Shown: positions 12,317 to 24,580 of the stretch, one piece after another
How positions within the stretch are numbered: the first letter of the stretch is position 1
Layout of the letters: each line of letters starts with the position of its first letter
Origin: Turbatrix aceti
Lineage: Eukaryota > Nematoda > Chromadorea > Rhabditida > Panagrolaimidae
DNA: 64,000 nucleotides
Direction of reading: 5' to 3'
Assembly: GCA_963969345.1 (NCBI GenBank)
Contig: OZ017770.1
Span: 1,621,246 to 1,685,245, forward strand
Translations under genes and position numbers: made by a program
Notes under the pieces: generated by a model
The model's input: the letters and a program-made list of their open reading frames with translations, nothing else
Database searches by the model: none
What the model was told of the DNA's origin: nothing

Positions 12317-12484
12317 CTTGGCTAACGTAGAATATGCTACAAAACATAAAACCAAGCTTTCTTTTTCTGTTACTCAAGTTTTTCCCTCAAAATGGTCTCA
12401 ACGCGAATTCTCCCACGAGCTTGCTGCATAAATGTCAATAAAGCTGTTTAGTTATTGTTCTTTAGTTATTATATCTCTTTCAAC
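12317..12484. promoter_or_regulatory. Shared divergent promoter, MRG gene / Rab gene
   Basis: Only 168 nt separate the two start codons, which are read in opposite directions. A single bidirectional promoter is inferred. No TATA or other motif stands out. Confidence 0.5.
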
Positions 12485-13164
12485 ATGGATAACTCTGTCG
12501 ACTCATTTGACTATCTATTCAAGATCGTTCTTGTCGGCGACATGGGCATCGGCAAGACGTGCATTGTTCAACGCTTTAAAAATGGGACGTATATCGAGAA
12601 ACAAGGAACGACTATTGGTGTTGATTTTACGATGAAATCACTCGTAACTGATGGTAAGCGTGTAAAACTACAAATATGGGATACAGGTGGACAGGAAAGG
12701 TTCCGAACAATCACCCAGAGCTACTATCGATCTGCCAATGGAATTATTCTGTGCTACGACATTACATGTCGGAAATCGTTTGACTCGCTCATTCACTGGA
12801 TGGACGACGTGACAAAGTTCGCTATGCCAAATGTAGTCAAAGCCGTTATTGGTTGGTTTAGTGTCATTATTTCCTTTGTGCAAAGTACTATTTTGTAGGA
12901 ACAAAAGCAGACCTCGAAGCTCAACGGGTCATCGAACAGGAAGAAGGCGAGAAGCTAGCCCGAGCCCACAACATGATTTTTATGGAGGTTTCGTCAAAGA
13001 ACAATCACAACATTGAAGCAATATTTCTCAAGCTGGCCAAGAGATTAAAATGTCAGTATGATGTTGGAAGCCTTAACGAATCCCAGTTTGACTCATTTCG
13101 ACTCAAATATCCCGATACGACTACGATATCTTCAACTTGGCTTCGATGCTGTAACATGCCTTGA
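12485..13164 (+). CDS. Rab GTPase, Rab43/Rab19-like, with unusual nucleotide-binding motifs
   Basis: Small GTPase of vesicle traffic (Rab43/19 act at the Golgi). Exons: 12485-12851, 12899-13164; 210 residues. The Rab43/19 group is recognised by [10 protein letters not shown], the effector stretch [14 protein letters not shown], and [23 protein letters not shown]. The P-loop GDMGIGKT (18-25) is intact. The G3 motif reads DTGGQE (66-71) where nearly all Rabs have DTAGQE. The G4 motif reads GTKAD (123-127) instead of GNKxD, with the first base of the Gly codon in exon 1. The C-terminus is CCNMP, a CCxxx prenylation site like that of Rab11. It is followed 232 nt downstream by EMC3 on the same strand. 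Regulation probably goes through the 168-nt divergent promoter. Confidence 0.93.
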
Positions 13165-13273
13165 CGACGTTTTTTTTCAAAACTCAACCAAAGGACCAAT
13201 GCATTTTAAAATCTCGCACACTACTTTAATGACCAAAAGAAATCCCGTAATACTTCGCAGCTTTATAACCGGA

Positions 13274-13279
13274 AATAAA
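13274..13279 (+). terminator. Poly(A) signal of the Rab gene
   Basis: AATAAA about 110 nt past the Rab stop and about 110 nt before the EMC3 3' splice site. This spacing resembles intercistronic regions of nematode operons. Confidence 0.6.
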
Positions 13280-13395
13280 TGATTTATTGCAGATTTGATG
13301 GCATTTCATGGCTATAAAGCGTTTAATCGAAAATATACCTGTTTTTATAATTGTTTATTCCTGTTTTAGTTTGTATTTTTATTTTTTAGTCTGCA

Positions 13396-14136
13396 ATGGC
13401 GGATTTGTTGCTGGATCCTGCGATTCGTACTTGGGTATTTGTTCCCATCATCCTGACAACTTTCTTGATTGGGATCCTGCGGCACTACGTCTACCTGCTG
13501 TTGCTAAACAAGAAGAAAGTTGATATCCAAGCAGTCAAGGATGCGTGAGTGCCTTTTTTCATTCTAATTTTACATGTTTTATTAAATTTCAGGCAGTACC
13601 TGGCCAAGACGCGGGTTTTGCGCGAAAACAACCGCTTGATCCCGTATAGCAGTTTTTTGATGCGAAAAACAATGCTGGATGACGAGTCAAACGGATACCT
13701 GCTTCAACGGGTCGACAAGCGTACTGCGCAGCCCAATCCTCTGGATCCAACCATGATGACTGAAATGCTCAAAGGCAACATGCTTAACATGATTCCCATG
13801 ATTGTCATTGGTGGGTGGATTAACTGGACGTTCTCCGGCTTCGTGACTACCCGCGTTCCATTTCCTCTCACCCTGCGTTTCAAGCCCATGCTTCAGCGAG
13901 GCGTTGATCTCGCTTCGCTGGATGCAGCCTGGGTGTCGTCGGCTTCGTGGTACTTTCTCAACGTTTTCGGTCTGCGTTCCATCTACAGTCTAGTCCTTGG
14001 CGGCGAAAATGTCGCTGATTCCATGATGGATGAACATGTACAGGGCGTGAATCCTAACGCACAGCAAGATCCTAAGCAGATCTTCAAAGCTGAATGGGAA
14101 GCTCTTCAGCTGTGTTGTCATACTTTCTCGCCCTGA
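13396..14136 (+). CDS. emc-3: ER membrane protein complex subunit 3 (EMC3/TMEM111)
   Basis: Core insertase subunit of the ER membrane complex, related to the Oxa1/YidC superfamily, inserting TM helices into the ER membrane. Exons: 13396-13544, 13593-14136; 230 residues against 261 in human. The sequence follows EMC3 throughout: [12 protein letters not shown] at the start, first TM ([13 protein letters not shown]), [25 protein letters not shown], then the [21 protein letters not shown] helix with the [15 protein letters not shown] loop and the last helix [16 protein letters not shown]. The ATG is 6 nt after TTTTTTAG. Together with the Rab poly(A) signal just upstream, this suggests a downstream operon gene. 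Confidence 0.96.
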
Positions 14137-14241
14137 TTAATTTAATTCTCGTCAATCCCTCGTTTTACGTCTATATTTTTCGGCAAATGCTTTCAACAAT
14201 GATATTTTATGTCAAAATGGAATTTTGTTTGCACTGTTTTT

Positions 14242-14247
14242 AATAAA
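14242..14247 (+). terminator. Poly(A) signal of EMC3
   Basis: AATAAA about 105 nt after the stop codon, in T-rich 3' sequence. Confidence 0.6.
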
Positions 14248-15016
14248 AATGGTTACTTGTTAATCGTTCTTTTTTGTGTTTGGCAATACATATTGAGCAG
14301 CATCGAGCATCGCCAACCAAGTAAAATCTACTTCCATATCGCTAGTATTTTGTCTCAACAAACATGTAGGTAGTTGTTTCATTTTTCTGTCATCATGAGC
14401 ACAAATTGTTTACAAAAATAGCTCACTGATAAGGCTACTGATCTTTGCGTGTTTTCTGGGCTTTGTCCCCAAAAATAGCTCAAAAAAAGCTGTGCGAACA
14501 AATGTCTGGCATTCAATACGACCTCATTTTGCCTCATCAACTATAATTTTTTTGAGAATATCATGTTGAAAATGTAGTTTACAATCTTTTGGTACGAAAA
14601 CAGCAAACCAGCATTTACAAATACGGATAGGTCTTGCAATAAATAATAAATTGTCTATTTTGTCTCTCGAAGATCTCGTCTTGAGCAATACACCAATCGA
14701 TTATCTTTCCGTTTTGTTCAAATTTGCATGCGTACGACCAAACATCGCTGTTAGCGTCTCTCTGATATTATTCTACCAGAAAAAGGATGACGACCAGCTG
14801 AAAACATTTTGACCGTATAGGAGGAGCATTATCAGGGTCTTGGCTGCCCTATTTAATCATTGTTTGTCGCCTGTAGAATGTAGTTTCGCTAGAATACGAT
14901 GATCATGTTTTCTTTTGCGTACTCATTTCTTCCGTATCGCAAATGCCTTCCGTATTGCGGTCGTTGCTTCCATTTTGAATCAAAATAATTCGTTTCAGCA
15001 CTTTAATTCTTAAAAG
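14248..15016. other. Intergenic, EMC3 / formyl-THF dehydrogenase
   Basis: Promoter region of the downstream gene. A TTTCAG acceptor ends about 18 nt before its ATG and is the likely trans-splice site. No other feature was recognised. Confidence 0.45.
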
Positions 15017-18000
15017 ATGAAGATCGCTATCATCGGAAAATCTGCTTTTGGTGCCGACGTATTCGCCCAACTGCAGGATTCTGGACATGAAATCGTCGTT
15101 GTCTGTACCGAGCCGGACAAAAATGGTCGCGCTGATCTCTTGGCTCTCGAAGCCGAAAAGCGCGGTACTCCGATGCTCAAGCTCGCTCGCTGGCGCAGAA
15201 AGCGTGCTGATGGCAAGTTTGAGGTTATTCCCGAGGTCTTTGAAACCTACACCAAGTATGGCGCCGATTTGAACGTGCTTCCTTTCTGCACTCAGTTCAT
15301 TCCGCAGGAAGTCATCGATTTCCCCAAGCACAAGACCATCATCTATCACCCGTCGATACTTCCGGCCCACAGGTTAGTTTGAATTTATTTTTGGAAAAGT
15401 TCATAAATCAATTTGTTTCAGGGGTGCGTCTGCGATCAACTGGACCATTATCAACGGTGACGAACGCGGTGGTTTGACTGTTTTCTGGGCCGACGAAGGC
15501 GTAGATACCGGCCCGATCCTGCTTCAGAAGATTACTGATATCGAGGAAAATGACACCCTCAATTCCCTTTACAAACGTTTCCTCTATCCCGAAGGCGTTA
15601 AGGCCATGGTTTGCATCATATTATTTATTCTTAGTTTATTTCTTATCATCTTCAGGTCGAAGCGGTGGACCTTATCAAAGCAGGAAAAGCTCCAAGAATC
15701 ACGCAGCCAGAGGAGGGGGCCAGCTATGAACCCTACATCACTGTCAAACCCGAACTTGCTCAAATTGACTGGTCAAAGCCCCAGCGACAGGTTCATGACT
15801 TCATTCGGGGTAACGACAAGATCCCCGGTGCCTGGACAGTCATCAACGGCGAAAAGGTGGTCGTATACGGCAGCACGCTTTGGAAACGTGACGATCCACC
15901 GGTTAGCGCTGTCGCTGTTCCTGCCAAAGGCGTTGTCGGAGATGTTGTTTACACGCATGATCAGGGACTGCTTTTCAAGACTGTTGATAACAGATATGTA
16001 GGTAGTTTTGCTTCTTATCACTCCTGATGAAGTTTCCTTTTTTAGGTGAACGTTGAGTCTGTGAAACTGGAAAGCGGAAAAACAATCAAGGCGAAGAATT
16101 TCGGACAAGGTGCAGAGAGTGTACAGGAAATTGAATACACCGAGGAGGAGCTCGCATTCGAGCCCAAACTCAACGCTGCCTGGGCTGGCATCATCAACGG
16201 AGAAGTCTCGAGCGAAACTGATTTCTTTGCTTCTGGTGCTTCGAGTGCTGATTTGACTCGTCTTATTGAAGAGATCAAGGTGATCACCGGAATCGAGTTG
16301 GACACTACCGACGTCTACCAAGAGCCTACATTTGGTGGTGTTTTTGCTACTCTGGTCCGCAAGCTACGCGGCGAAGATGATGTCAAGATCGAGTTCAAGG
16401 ATTTCACCCTTGAAGCCAACGGCATCACGGTCCGCTTCCCTGTTCAGCAGTATATCAACGGAAAATTTGTGGACAGCGAGTCTGGCAACACCGTTAAGAC
16501 AATTAACCCCGCTACCAATGAAGTCATCTGCGAAGTCGCCAAGGGAACTCCCAAAGACGTCGACTTTGCTGTTCGAGCCGCTGAAGAAGCCTTCTACTAC
16601 GGTGAATGGTCACGCATCTCGGCCCGTGAACGCGGACGTTTGCTATTCAAGCTCGCAGATTTGATGGAAGAAAACAAGGAAGAGCTTGCAACCCTCGAAA
16701 GTCTCGACAGCGGTGCGGTCTACACTCTTGCGCTCAAGACCCACGTTGGCATGAGTATCCAGGCTTGGCGCTACTTTGCAGGCTGGACTGACAAGATTCA
16801 AGGCCTGACAATCCCAATTACCGATGCTCGGCCCAACTTCAACCTTTGTTACACCCGTCGTGAGCCTGTTGGCGTCGTAGGCATGATTACGCCATGGTGA
16901 GTTTCCGGATGAATGCGTAGCAAAATTTTTTACGTCATCTTATTCAGGAATTATCCTCTTATGATGCTGTCGTGGAAGATGGCTGCATGCTTGGCTGCAG
17001 GAAACACTGTGGTCCATAAACCGGCTGAAGTCTGTCCACTAACAGCTCTCAAGTTCGCTGAATTGGCAGCGCGTGCTGGTATTCCGCCGGGTGTCATCAA
17101 CATTGTCAATGGCTCAGGAACTGTTGTGGGGCAAGCCATCGCCGACCATCCTAGAGTGCGCAAAATTGGATTCACCGGATCCACATCTGTGGGCGCACAC
17201 TTGATGGCGAGGTATTTCCTTTCATCTTTGATTCTTGTAAAAATTGATTTTTTGCAGTTGCGCAAATTCAAATCTGAAAAAGGTGTCACTGGAACTGGGC
17301 GGCAAGTCCCCGCTCATCATTTTCTCAGACGTTGATCTAACCCGTGCTGTTCGACAAGCTAGCGATGCTGTCTTCTTCAACAAGGGTGAAAATTGCATTG
17401 CAGCAGGCAGAATTTTTGTTGAGGAAAAGATACACGATGAATTTGTTCGCCTGGTTGTTGAAACAGCCTCCAAAATGGTTATCGGCGATCCCCTTGATCG
17501 CAAAACTGATCACGGACCACAAAACCACAAAAAGCATCTCGACTCGCTGCTCTACTTTGTTGATCAGGCTATTAAGGGAGGTGCTAAACTCGTTTATGGT
17601 GGAAAGCGCGTCCTGGAACCCGGATTATATTTTGAACCAGCTGTTCTTACCGATATCGATGACAACAACTTCGCAGCTATCAATGAGTCTTTTGGACCTG
17701 TTATGTGCATTTCAAAGTTCTCCGAACGGTTTGTTAACGCAATTAGCAATGCATAACACGCATTTTTTTTGTTTTTTTAGTGACGTCGACGAAGTTATCC
17801 GTCGTGCAAATCGCACTGAATTCGGCCTAGCTGCGGGCGTTCTGAGCAAGGATGTGTCTCGTGCGCTCCGCGTCACCCGTCTACTCAAGGCTGGAACGGT
17901 CTTTGTCAACAATTATCAGAAGACAGACGTCGCCGCGCCTTTCGGAGGCGTCAAGCAGTCTGGATTTGGCAAAGATCTTGGCCAGGAGGCTCTCAACGAA

Positions 18001-18036
18001 TACTTGGTCACCAAATCCGTCGTTGTTGAATACTGA
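15017..18036 (+). CDS. ALDH1L1: 10-formyltetrahydrofolate dehydrogenase (ALDH1L family)
   Basis: Three-domain enzyme converting 10-formyl-THF + NADP+ to THF + CO2, in one-carbon metabolism. Exons: 15017-15372, 15422-15608, 15656-15997, 16046-16896, 16948-17211, 17258-17728, 17781-18036; 908 residues against 902 in mammals. Residues 1 to about 310 form the formyl hydrolase domain, with catalytic HPSILP and the Asp of DEGVDTGP. The central acyl-carrier domain has the phosphopantetheine Ser in [18 protein letters not shown]. The C-terminal aldehyde dehydrogenase has ITPWNYPL, the NADP-fold motif GFTGSTSVG, catalytic Glu in LELGGKSP and catalytic Cys in GENCIAAGR. All seven exons join in frame. 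There is no mitochondrial presequence, so the enzyme is presumably cytosolic like ALDH1L1. Confidence 0.97.
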
Positions 18037-18132
18037 ATATTATTTCATAGGTCATAGCAGAATTTATGACAAAAATTTGTGTTTTTAAAGGGTAAAAAAT
18101 ATATTTACGCTTGGAAGTGGTAATAAAGTTAT

Positions 18133-19134
18133 TTAACGACGTGTACCGTCTTCGAAGAAAACACCGCCATCGAGAGCACAATATTTGGGACAGATGCCGC
18201 GTTCACCGCCAACGCCGCCGATACCATTTTGACCAGGCTCGCCGGGTTCACCGGGAGGACCCGGTGGACCTGGAGGTCCTGCAAGACCCTGAGGACCAGG
18301 CTGGCCTTCTTGTCCAGCACGACCGATTTCACCAGGTTCGCCGGGGAGACCGACGGGTCCCTGTAAACGTAAATTTAAAAACTTATTTTTAGAGAATGAA
18401 AACATACGGGTTCTCCGGGTGGTCCAGGGTCACCAGGCGTGGCTGGAGTGGAAATTGCCGGCCGGCCTGCCTCGCCACGAGGTCCGTCACGTCCGGGTTC
18501 GCCTGCTGCTCCAGGAGGACCGGGAGGACCTTGAGGACCAGGCGGACCGTCGTTGCCGTTGCGACCAGTGTGACCGAGGGGGCCTGGGTTTCCTGGATCA
18601 CCGGGAGGACCGGGCGGTCCAGGTTCACCAGGCGGGCACGGAGTGCAGGGAGGCTCGGTGACTTCTTCGCAGATTCTAAAAAAATTAAAATCGAAATTTA
18701 TAGTTTTAAAAAATAAAGAAAACTTACGCTGGAGGTCTTCCAGGGAATCCAGGTGCTCCAGGAGCTCCGGGACGACCGGGCTTGCCGTTTCTTCCGGGGG
18801 CACCCGGTGGTCCAGGCAAACCAGGAAGACAGCAGCCTTCACAGCCACCAGCTTGACGCTTAGCGCGGGTAGCGTTCTGCTGGCTTAAGAACGAACTGAT
18901 ACCAGGCGTATCGCTTGGCGATGCTCGTACATCGGACATCTCAAAAATAACGTCCTTGGCTGATAGCTTGCAGAATTCCATTTCAACAAGCACACGTTGA
19001 TGGACGCTGTTTACATAGTTGTTAACCATGGGTAGTGTGACAAAGACGGCAAGAATGGCAATGAGGGAAAAGCTAACGGCAGTGAAAGCTACAAAACGGT
19101 AAGCCCGTTCGCGTACCTCGGACTCCACGAGCAT
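18133..19134 (-). CDS. Nematode cuticle collagen
   Basis: Extracellular structural protein of the cuticle. Exons: 19134-18728, 18675-18408, 18360-18133; 300 residues, the usual size. The N-terminal Col_cuticle_N domain (1 to about 55) contains a TM or signal anchor ([22 protein letters not shown]). A subtilisin/furin site RAKR precedes the collagenous part, followed by a Cys cluster (GGCEGCC), then Gly-X-Y blocks interrupted by a CxxxxxPPCTPCP segment, and a short non-collagenous tail ([12 protein letters not shown]). The Gly-X-Y phase runs unbroken over intron 2. The ATG used is the first after the TTTTTAG acceptor (12 nt). The gene is convergent with the folate enzyme, 96 nt between stop codons. 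This family is the best evidence for the taxon. Confidence 0.96.
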
Positions 19135-21598
19135 GATGGCAGGAGCCCTAAAAATAGACACGTCAATGATTGCGGAATAGCTAAAGTTCTGATGAGCTAT
19201 TTATCAACGTAGAGGAAAAAGCGACGCCGCCCGCGGCAACCTAGGAGGAACGGAAACACTCATTCGGCACATATGACAATTCACTTTTTGTCATCCCGAT
19301 TGAACAGCCCAGCCCTGTGGTCATAACAAAAACGCACACATTTGATCATGGTCAGCGTCCTCCTTGTCCACCCGATCCGACACAACGCTTTACGAGTCTG
19401 GTATGTACAGAACTCCAAAAAGGACTGCGTACGCCGTCTTCATGCTTGCATCCTTCCTTCTTCTGTCACATCCATTGCTTCGAACGCCTACGTTCCACCG
19501 TTTTGACCGCTTCTGGTGACCACCCGCCATCATATCGGTCCGTGATTTCCAGGATCGTGAAAGACAACCGGTTTTCGATGACATGCGACGCCTATGATTT
19601 TACATGTACGTGTGTGTGTCATTGCAAAACTTTCTAAACTTTCATGTTAACCATAAAAAATGTTTCATACAAAAATGCAAAAAAAAAACTAATTCCTTTT
19701 TTGAATGTACTTTACTTTCTGGTCCGTTGTTTCTAACGAAATTGATACAAAAGTGGACATTGATTGATCACGAACTTTTGCCTGTTGCAAAAAATGTTGA
19801 TTTTTAACAGATTCGGTGTTAATTTAACAAAAAACAATACAGAAAAGATGAAGTTTATTGAAGACACACTCGTACGACTGCAAACTGGTTTATTTTGGTG
19901 CTTCGGCCGACGTTATATTATATTGATTAATACTAAAGACATGATTTATTTTTTGAAAATGCTGGCGATTTTCCGCGTACACTAAAAATGTCTTGAATTC
20001 TTGAATCCAAACTGTGTGATCGATGCTTTTTTTACGGGGTAAACAGAAGTCACAAGAGGGATGCACTATCTTCGGGGTAACAACGTACTGTGATGCAGAC
20101 ACAGTGCATTTCAATACATACTCACGATCATACGACCGACAATCTGCTCGGTTCAAAGCGTATGTGGCAATTCGCACGTGTACCTACATACACTATCATT
20201 AGCATAATGATGCCTTAGGTACAACGGAGAAAACAGGTAATTTGTCTTAATAATGAAAGCTCAAACGAGTTTTCAAAAAATTCAACACACATCACATTGC
20301 GCAAAAAGTCAATGTCTGCTTAATAACTAATTAACTTTCCATACGCGATTGTAATTGGTTCCCCAAATATACTCATACGTATCAACCTTGATGTTTCACT
20401 TTTAGTAGGCTGCCTACTTGCTTTCTGTTTCATTCAAACTGCAAAGGTTATCATAATGAATATTTAAAAAAATTGTTATACCTGATTAAACCTAAATTTG
20501 ATATGATTTAAAACAAGTTCGTCAGATAATTAGTTTTCCAAGATTTGGATATTCAAAACAAATTTTTGAATTTCTGTGGTGTCGCTTTTTCTGTGAATAT
20601 ATGAAACATATAAATTAACCGTTTGACACATTTTTTAATTAAAACTGTACAAAACTACAACTTTGTCTGTTATTTGCCCTGAATTTTGATTCAGAAAAAA
20701 ACATATTGATGAAAATCCTTTGAAAGAGATTGTTATCTGTTTACACATAGTTTTTTGTTTAACATCATCGCATGTTGCAGCGATGTTCACATTGCTCAGA
20801 TCACTAAACACCGTAAATCTAAACTGGCTAAACGATCGTCATTTCTGTTGATCATTATTGCTTTTGATCTTTACAGTACCATTAGCACCAATTATGTCAA
20901 TTTATTTACCCTGACAAGCTCAAAAAGCTCACCCTGACTTGTTTAGCAAAGATGATCGTACTATGCTGTTTCACATCATTTAAATGAAAAAAACCTTTGT
21001 TCTCAATACGTAATTACGATTGACACGTTGTTGATTTTTACAGATACCAAAAAACGCGTACATGCGTTCTGTGGTATTCCAGTAAAGTCTTTGATACTAT
21101 TTTATACGCAGTGAAATACGTCGAGCTATCAGACTGCTGTTAAAGTCTGTCAACATTGTCATTGTCTCGAGTACACATCGCATTTACTTTTTGATTTGTG
21201 ATAGTTTCTGAACGAAAAAGGCCTTCGCGTGGTAGATGTGTAGACGCCTGCACCGTAGCAAGCACGTGTGCGTGGTTTAGAATTTATTGTCGTATTTAAC
21301 CGTTGGTGGTTTTCACCTTTTTTGTTGATTTCTCAAAGACAATATAAAGTCAATTTTTTTTCGTTTGTGTCATTTATTATGTTTTTCGTCGGATCGAGCG
21401 TTGTATTTCTGTTTCTTTGTTTGGGGCAATCATTTTCAACGTATCACATTTTTCTCACACTTTTTGCTTTTGAAGTTATAATCCCATACATTTTTTTCAG
21501 AATACGCCGGAAATTATTCTCTAATTTGCAATTTTACGTGTACGGCCAGTGTTTAACATGATATAATCGATTCGTTTATAAAAAAGACACTTTAAAAC
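19135..21598. other. Intergenic, collagen promoter / OATP 5' flank
   Basis: 2.5 kb, strongly AT-rich from about 19600. It contains the promoters of the leftward collagen and the rightward transporter. The frame at 21268-21561 is hydrophobic only because the DNA is T-rich. No repeat family or RNA gene was recognised. Confidence 0.4.
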
Positions 21599-24570
21599 AT
21601 GACGTCAACAGAGCCAAAGAAAAATGAAGATACTCAACCTGTAACCAAAAAAGACACCGGTTCAATCCGATCCCTTCACTCGGCACGATCAATTAATTCG
21701 GTAGGAGACTCTATCACTAGCTTCAGTGCTGCTAGCTATACGTCCACAGCCGAAACCAGATCAACGCTCTCAGGAACAGGAACAACAACAGGTTCTTCGA
21801 TACGGTCTGGATCATCGTATACGATCAGTAGGAGTGGGACGGAAACAAGCAAACTGTCAATCAAAGATGCGTATGCAGAAAACGACGAACCTTTGCTTTG
21901 CGGTTACGGCAGGTATAAAAAATCAATTAATTTAAAATTAGTAATTTGCTTACGTTTTTAGTTGTACCCCAAAGTGGTTACAGGCTTTTCACAACGCAAA
22001 ATGGCTATCTTTTATGTTGGGTTTTTGTTCGTTCGTTCAAAGCTTGGTCGTCAATAGTATCTTTCCCGTCGGCCTGTCAACACTTGAAAAACGATTTCAC
22101 ATGACTAGGTAAAGCTTGTATACAAAAAGTGTACTCGACATGTTGGAAAAAAATTTCAGCACTCAAACAGGCATAATTTCAAGTTGGTATGATTTTGCCG
22201 TTCTTCTTGCCGTCTTTCCAGTATGCCATTGGGGTACCACAGGTACGAAGTTGCTTTGTAGCACATGATTTAACCGAAGCAACGTTTTTAAGGTCATAAA
22301 GGTCGATGGATAGGCTACGGCACATTTATCATGGGTCTTGGATCACTTATTTGTGCTCTTCCCCATTACCTGAGTTCACCATACGTCGTTGGTCAGGCGA
22401 CAAACTCGAGCGACGTCGGGCAGTGTGGTGGAAGGTAAACATTCGAAATGAACACTAACGTAATTGTTCAAAGATCTCAATCATTCCAATTTTAATGTTT
22501 CAGTGATGGAAGCGTCAATCAAACCTGTAACAATGAAACCGACGAAATTGCAAGCTACCTGAATCCATACTTCTTGATCTTCATTTTGGGCCAGACTCTT
22601 CACGGCTTGGGTGCCACGCCGTTGTTCTCCATTGGTACTGCATATATTGATGAAAATGTCTCACAAAAAGCCTCACCTGTCTACCTCGCCATCCAAGCTG
22701 TCGTGTCAAGTATCGGACCCGTCGTTGGACTCTTCATCGGTGGTTACCTGCTGACTATCTACGACGACTTTGATCGGGTTGATAAGTAAGCCAGACGCGT
22801 ATACGTCCTCCGATGTATGCCACAGTTTTTAGAATCCCACTAAAAGATTCATCTGATCCTCGATGGATTGGTGCCTGGTGGCTTGGCTTCCTGGGTTGCG
22901 CTGTTGCAGCTCTGTTGAACGCATTTCCAATTCTCATGTTTGCGAGGGAACTTCCAGACGCCAAAAAGCATAGAAGAAAGGATGTCAATCAAGTTCACGC
23001 AATTTCACACGTCGATGATGCCGATGAGATTCTAAAAGGCGGAATGAAGAACTTGGGTGCAGCTATTTGGGTAATAAATATTTTTTTTGAATGTCAAAAA
23101 AATTAATCTTCAGAACATTCTTCGAAATCCAACATTTGTGACGTGTATTGTACTAGGCATCTTTGAATCCATTGTAATCAACGGCTTCGCTGCATTCATG
23201 CCCAAGATTCTGGAAACAATTTTGAGTACCACGCCTACGATAGCCTCGTACATGTCGTGTAGGATTAATTCATAAAATTAATGACTCCTACATTGTACTT
23301 TTTTAGCCCTGGTAATTTTTGCCGCAGCAGCAGGTGTCATGATTGGAGGCGCAGTTATCAGAAAAATGAATTTGCAAGTTGGCGGCATGCTGAAGATGAT
23401 TTTGGTGTGCCATATTCTGGCGTTGATACTTATTACGTCTTTTCTAATTCAATGCCCCGCTAGGCATTTTGTTGGAATCAATCGTCCCTATGAATTAGAG
23501 TTCGCTTTTACAACTTTGTTTGGCTTTAAAAATAATATTTATTTTAGATTAACTCACCCGGATATCAAATACGACATCCATACATCATGCAATGCCGATT
23601 GTGATTGTAGTCGCACCTGGAACCCGGTATGCGATCACGAAACCGGAAATACATATTACTCAGCTTGCTACGCAGGATGTAAGACACGGATTGCCGATAA
23701 CAACGGTGATCAGTGGTTCGATTGTTCGTGTTTGTCAGACGCTTTTGGCAGCGATAATTCGTCCATGACATCCAGTCTGCTGTCGAGCACTCTTATTCCT
23801 GATGGAAGAAAAGTTGTTAACGGATTTTGTACACAGGAATGCGGATGGCCAATGTGGGTCTTCCTTTTGCTGCTCTTTTTCTCCGTCGTCGCAAGCTTTG
23901 CTTCCGGTATTCCTAGTCAGCAGGTAATAAACATCCGGGATAAAAAATAGATAAAAATAAAAGTTAAAATTTTAGATCATGCTTCGCGTCATTCCATTCC
24001 AACAACGCACCCTTGGCATCGGCGTGCATTGGACATTCCTACGTCTACTTGGTAAATTTTTTCATTCATGCTTAAAACCCACCTCAAATTCCAATTTTTT
24101 ATAGGTTTTATTCCGGGCGGCATTTTGTTTGGCTTGATGATAGATACAACATGCCTCAAGTGGCAGGAAACCAATTGCGGATCCAAACAGTCGTGTTTGG
24201 TCTACGACCCCTATCAATTATCGTGGACCATAATGGCAGTTGGTAGGTTCATTACACACCCATATCATGTGATCATTGATAACCATTGTTTTAATTTACA
24301 GCCGTAGTCTGTAAACTGGTATCAATTCTGACGACCATTGTCGGATACCTGACGTACCGCCCTACGGACTTGGATGCCGGCGCGTCTTCGGTACAAACGC
24401 AAGATAGCAGAGGTCCGCTTTCGCTGACAGTCAATGACGACAGATTGCCTGCTGAAATTGCACGTGACACAAACAAGAAACAAAAAAATGGTGATTACAG
24501 AAGTCCATATCACTTTGAACTCAAGCAGAATGGATTGGGAAATGAATATCCGGAAAAAGCATTTTCATAG
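21599..24570 (+). CDS. Organic anion transporter polypeptide (OATP/SLCO family)
   Basis: Twelve-TM plasma-membrane transporter of amphipathic organic anions. Twelve exons: 21599-21912, 21962-22108, 22160-22242, 22293-22434, 22504-22785, 22833-23070, 23114-23258, 23307-23499, 23548-23923, 23976-24051, 24105-24242, 24302-24570; 800 residues. A long Ser/Thr-rich cytosolic N-terminus (1-105) precedes TM1. The OATP signature lies around WIGAWWLGFL (exon 6). The large extracellular loop (exon 9) has Kazal-like Cys pairs (CNADCDC, NPVCD, YYSACYAGC, CSC). Late TMs include GFIPGGILFG. Intron 8 has a GTTCG donor and is only 48 nt; splicing it yields frame continuity into exon 9. The substrate is unknown. 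Confidence 0.95.
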
Positions 24571-24574
24571 CATG

Positions 24575-24580
24575 AATAAA
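24575..24580 (+). terminator. Poly(A) signal of the OATP gene
   Basis: AATAAA only 5 nt after the stop codon. Confidence 0.5.

Noticed and set aside
14903..15370. Long reverse-strand frame opposite ALDH1L1 exon 1
   Set aside because: Shadow of the strongly coding + strand exon, which has the formyl hydrolase motifs.
18396..18716. Arg-rich frames on + across the collagen exons
   Set aside because: Antisense of Gly-Pro-rich codons; the reverse strand gives perfect Gly-X-Y repeats.
21268..21561. Hydrophobic 97-codon frame upstream of OATP
   Set aside because: Composition is explained by T-rich DNA; no homology, and the transporter's ATG lies in a separate, better context.
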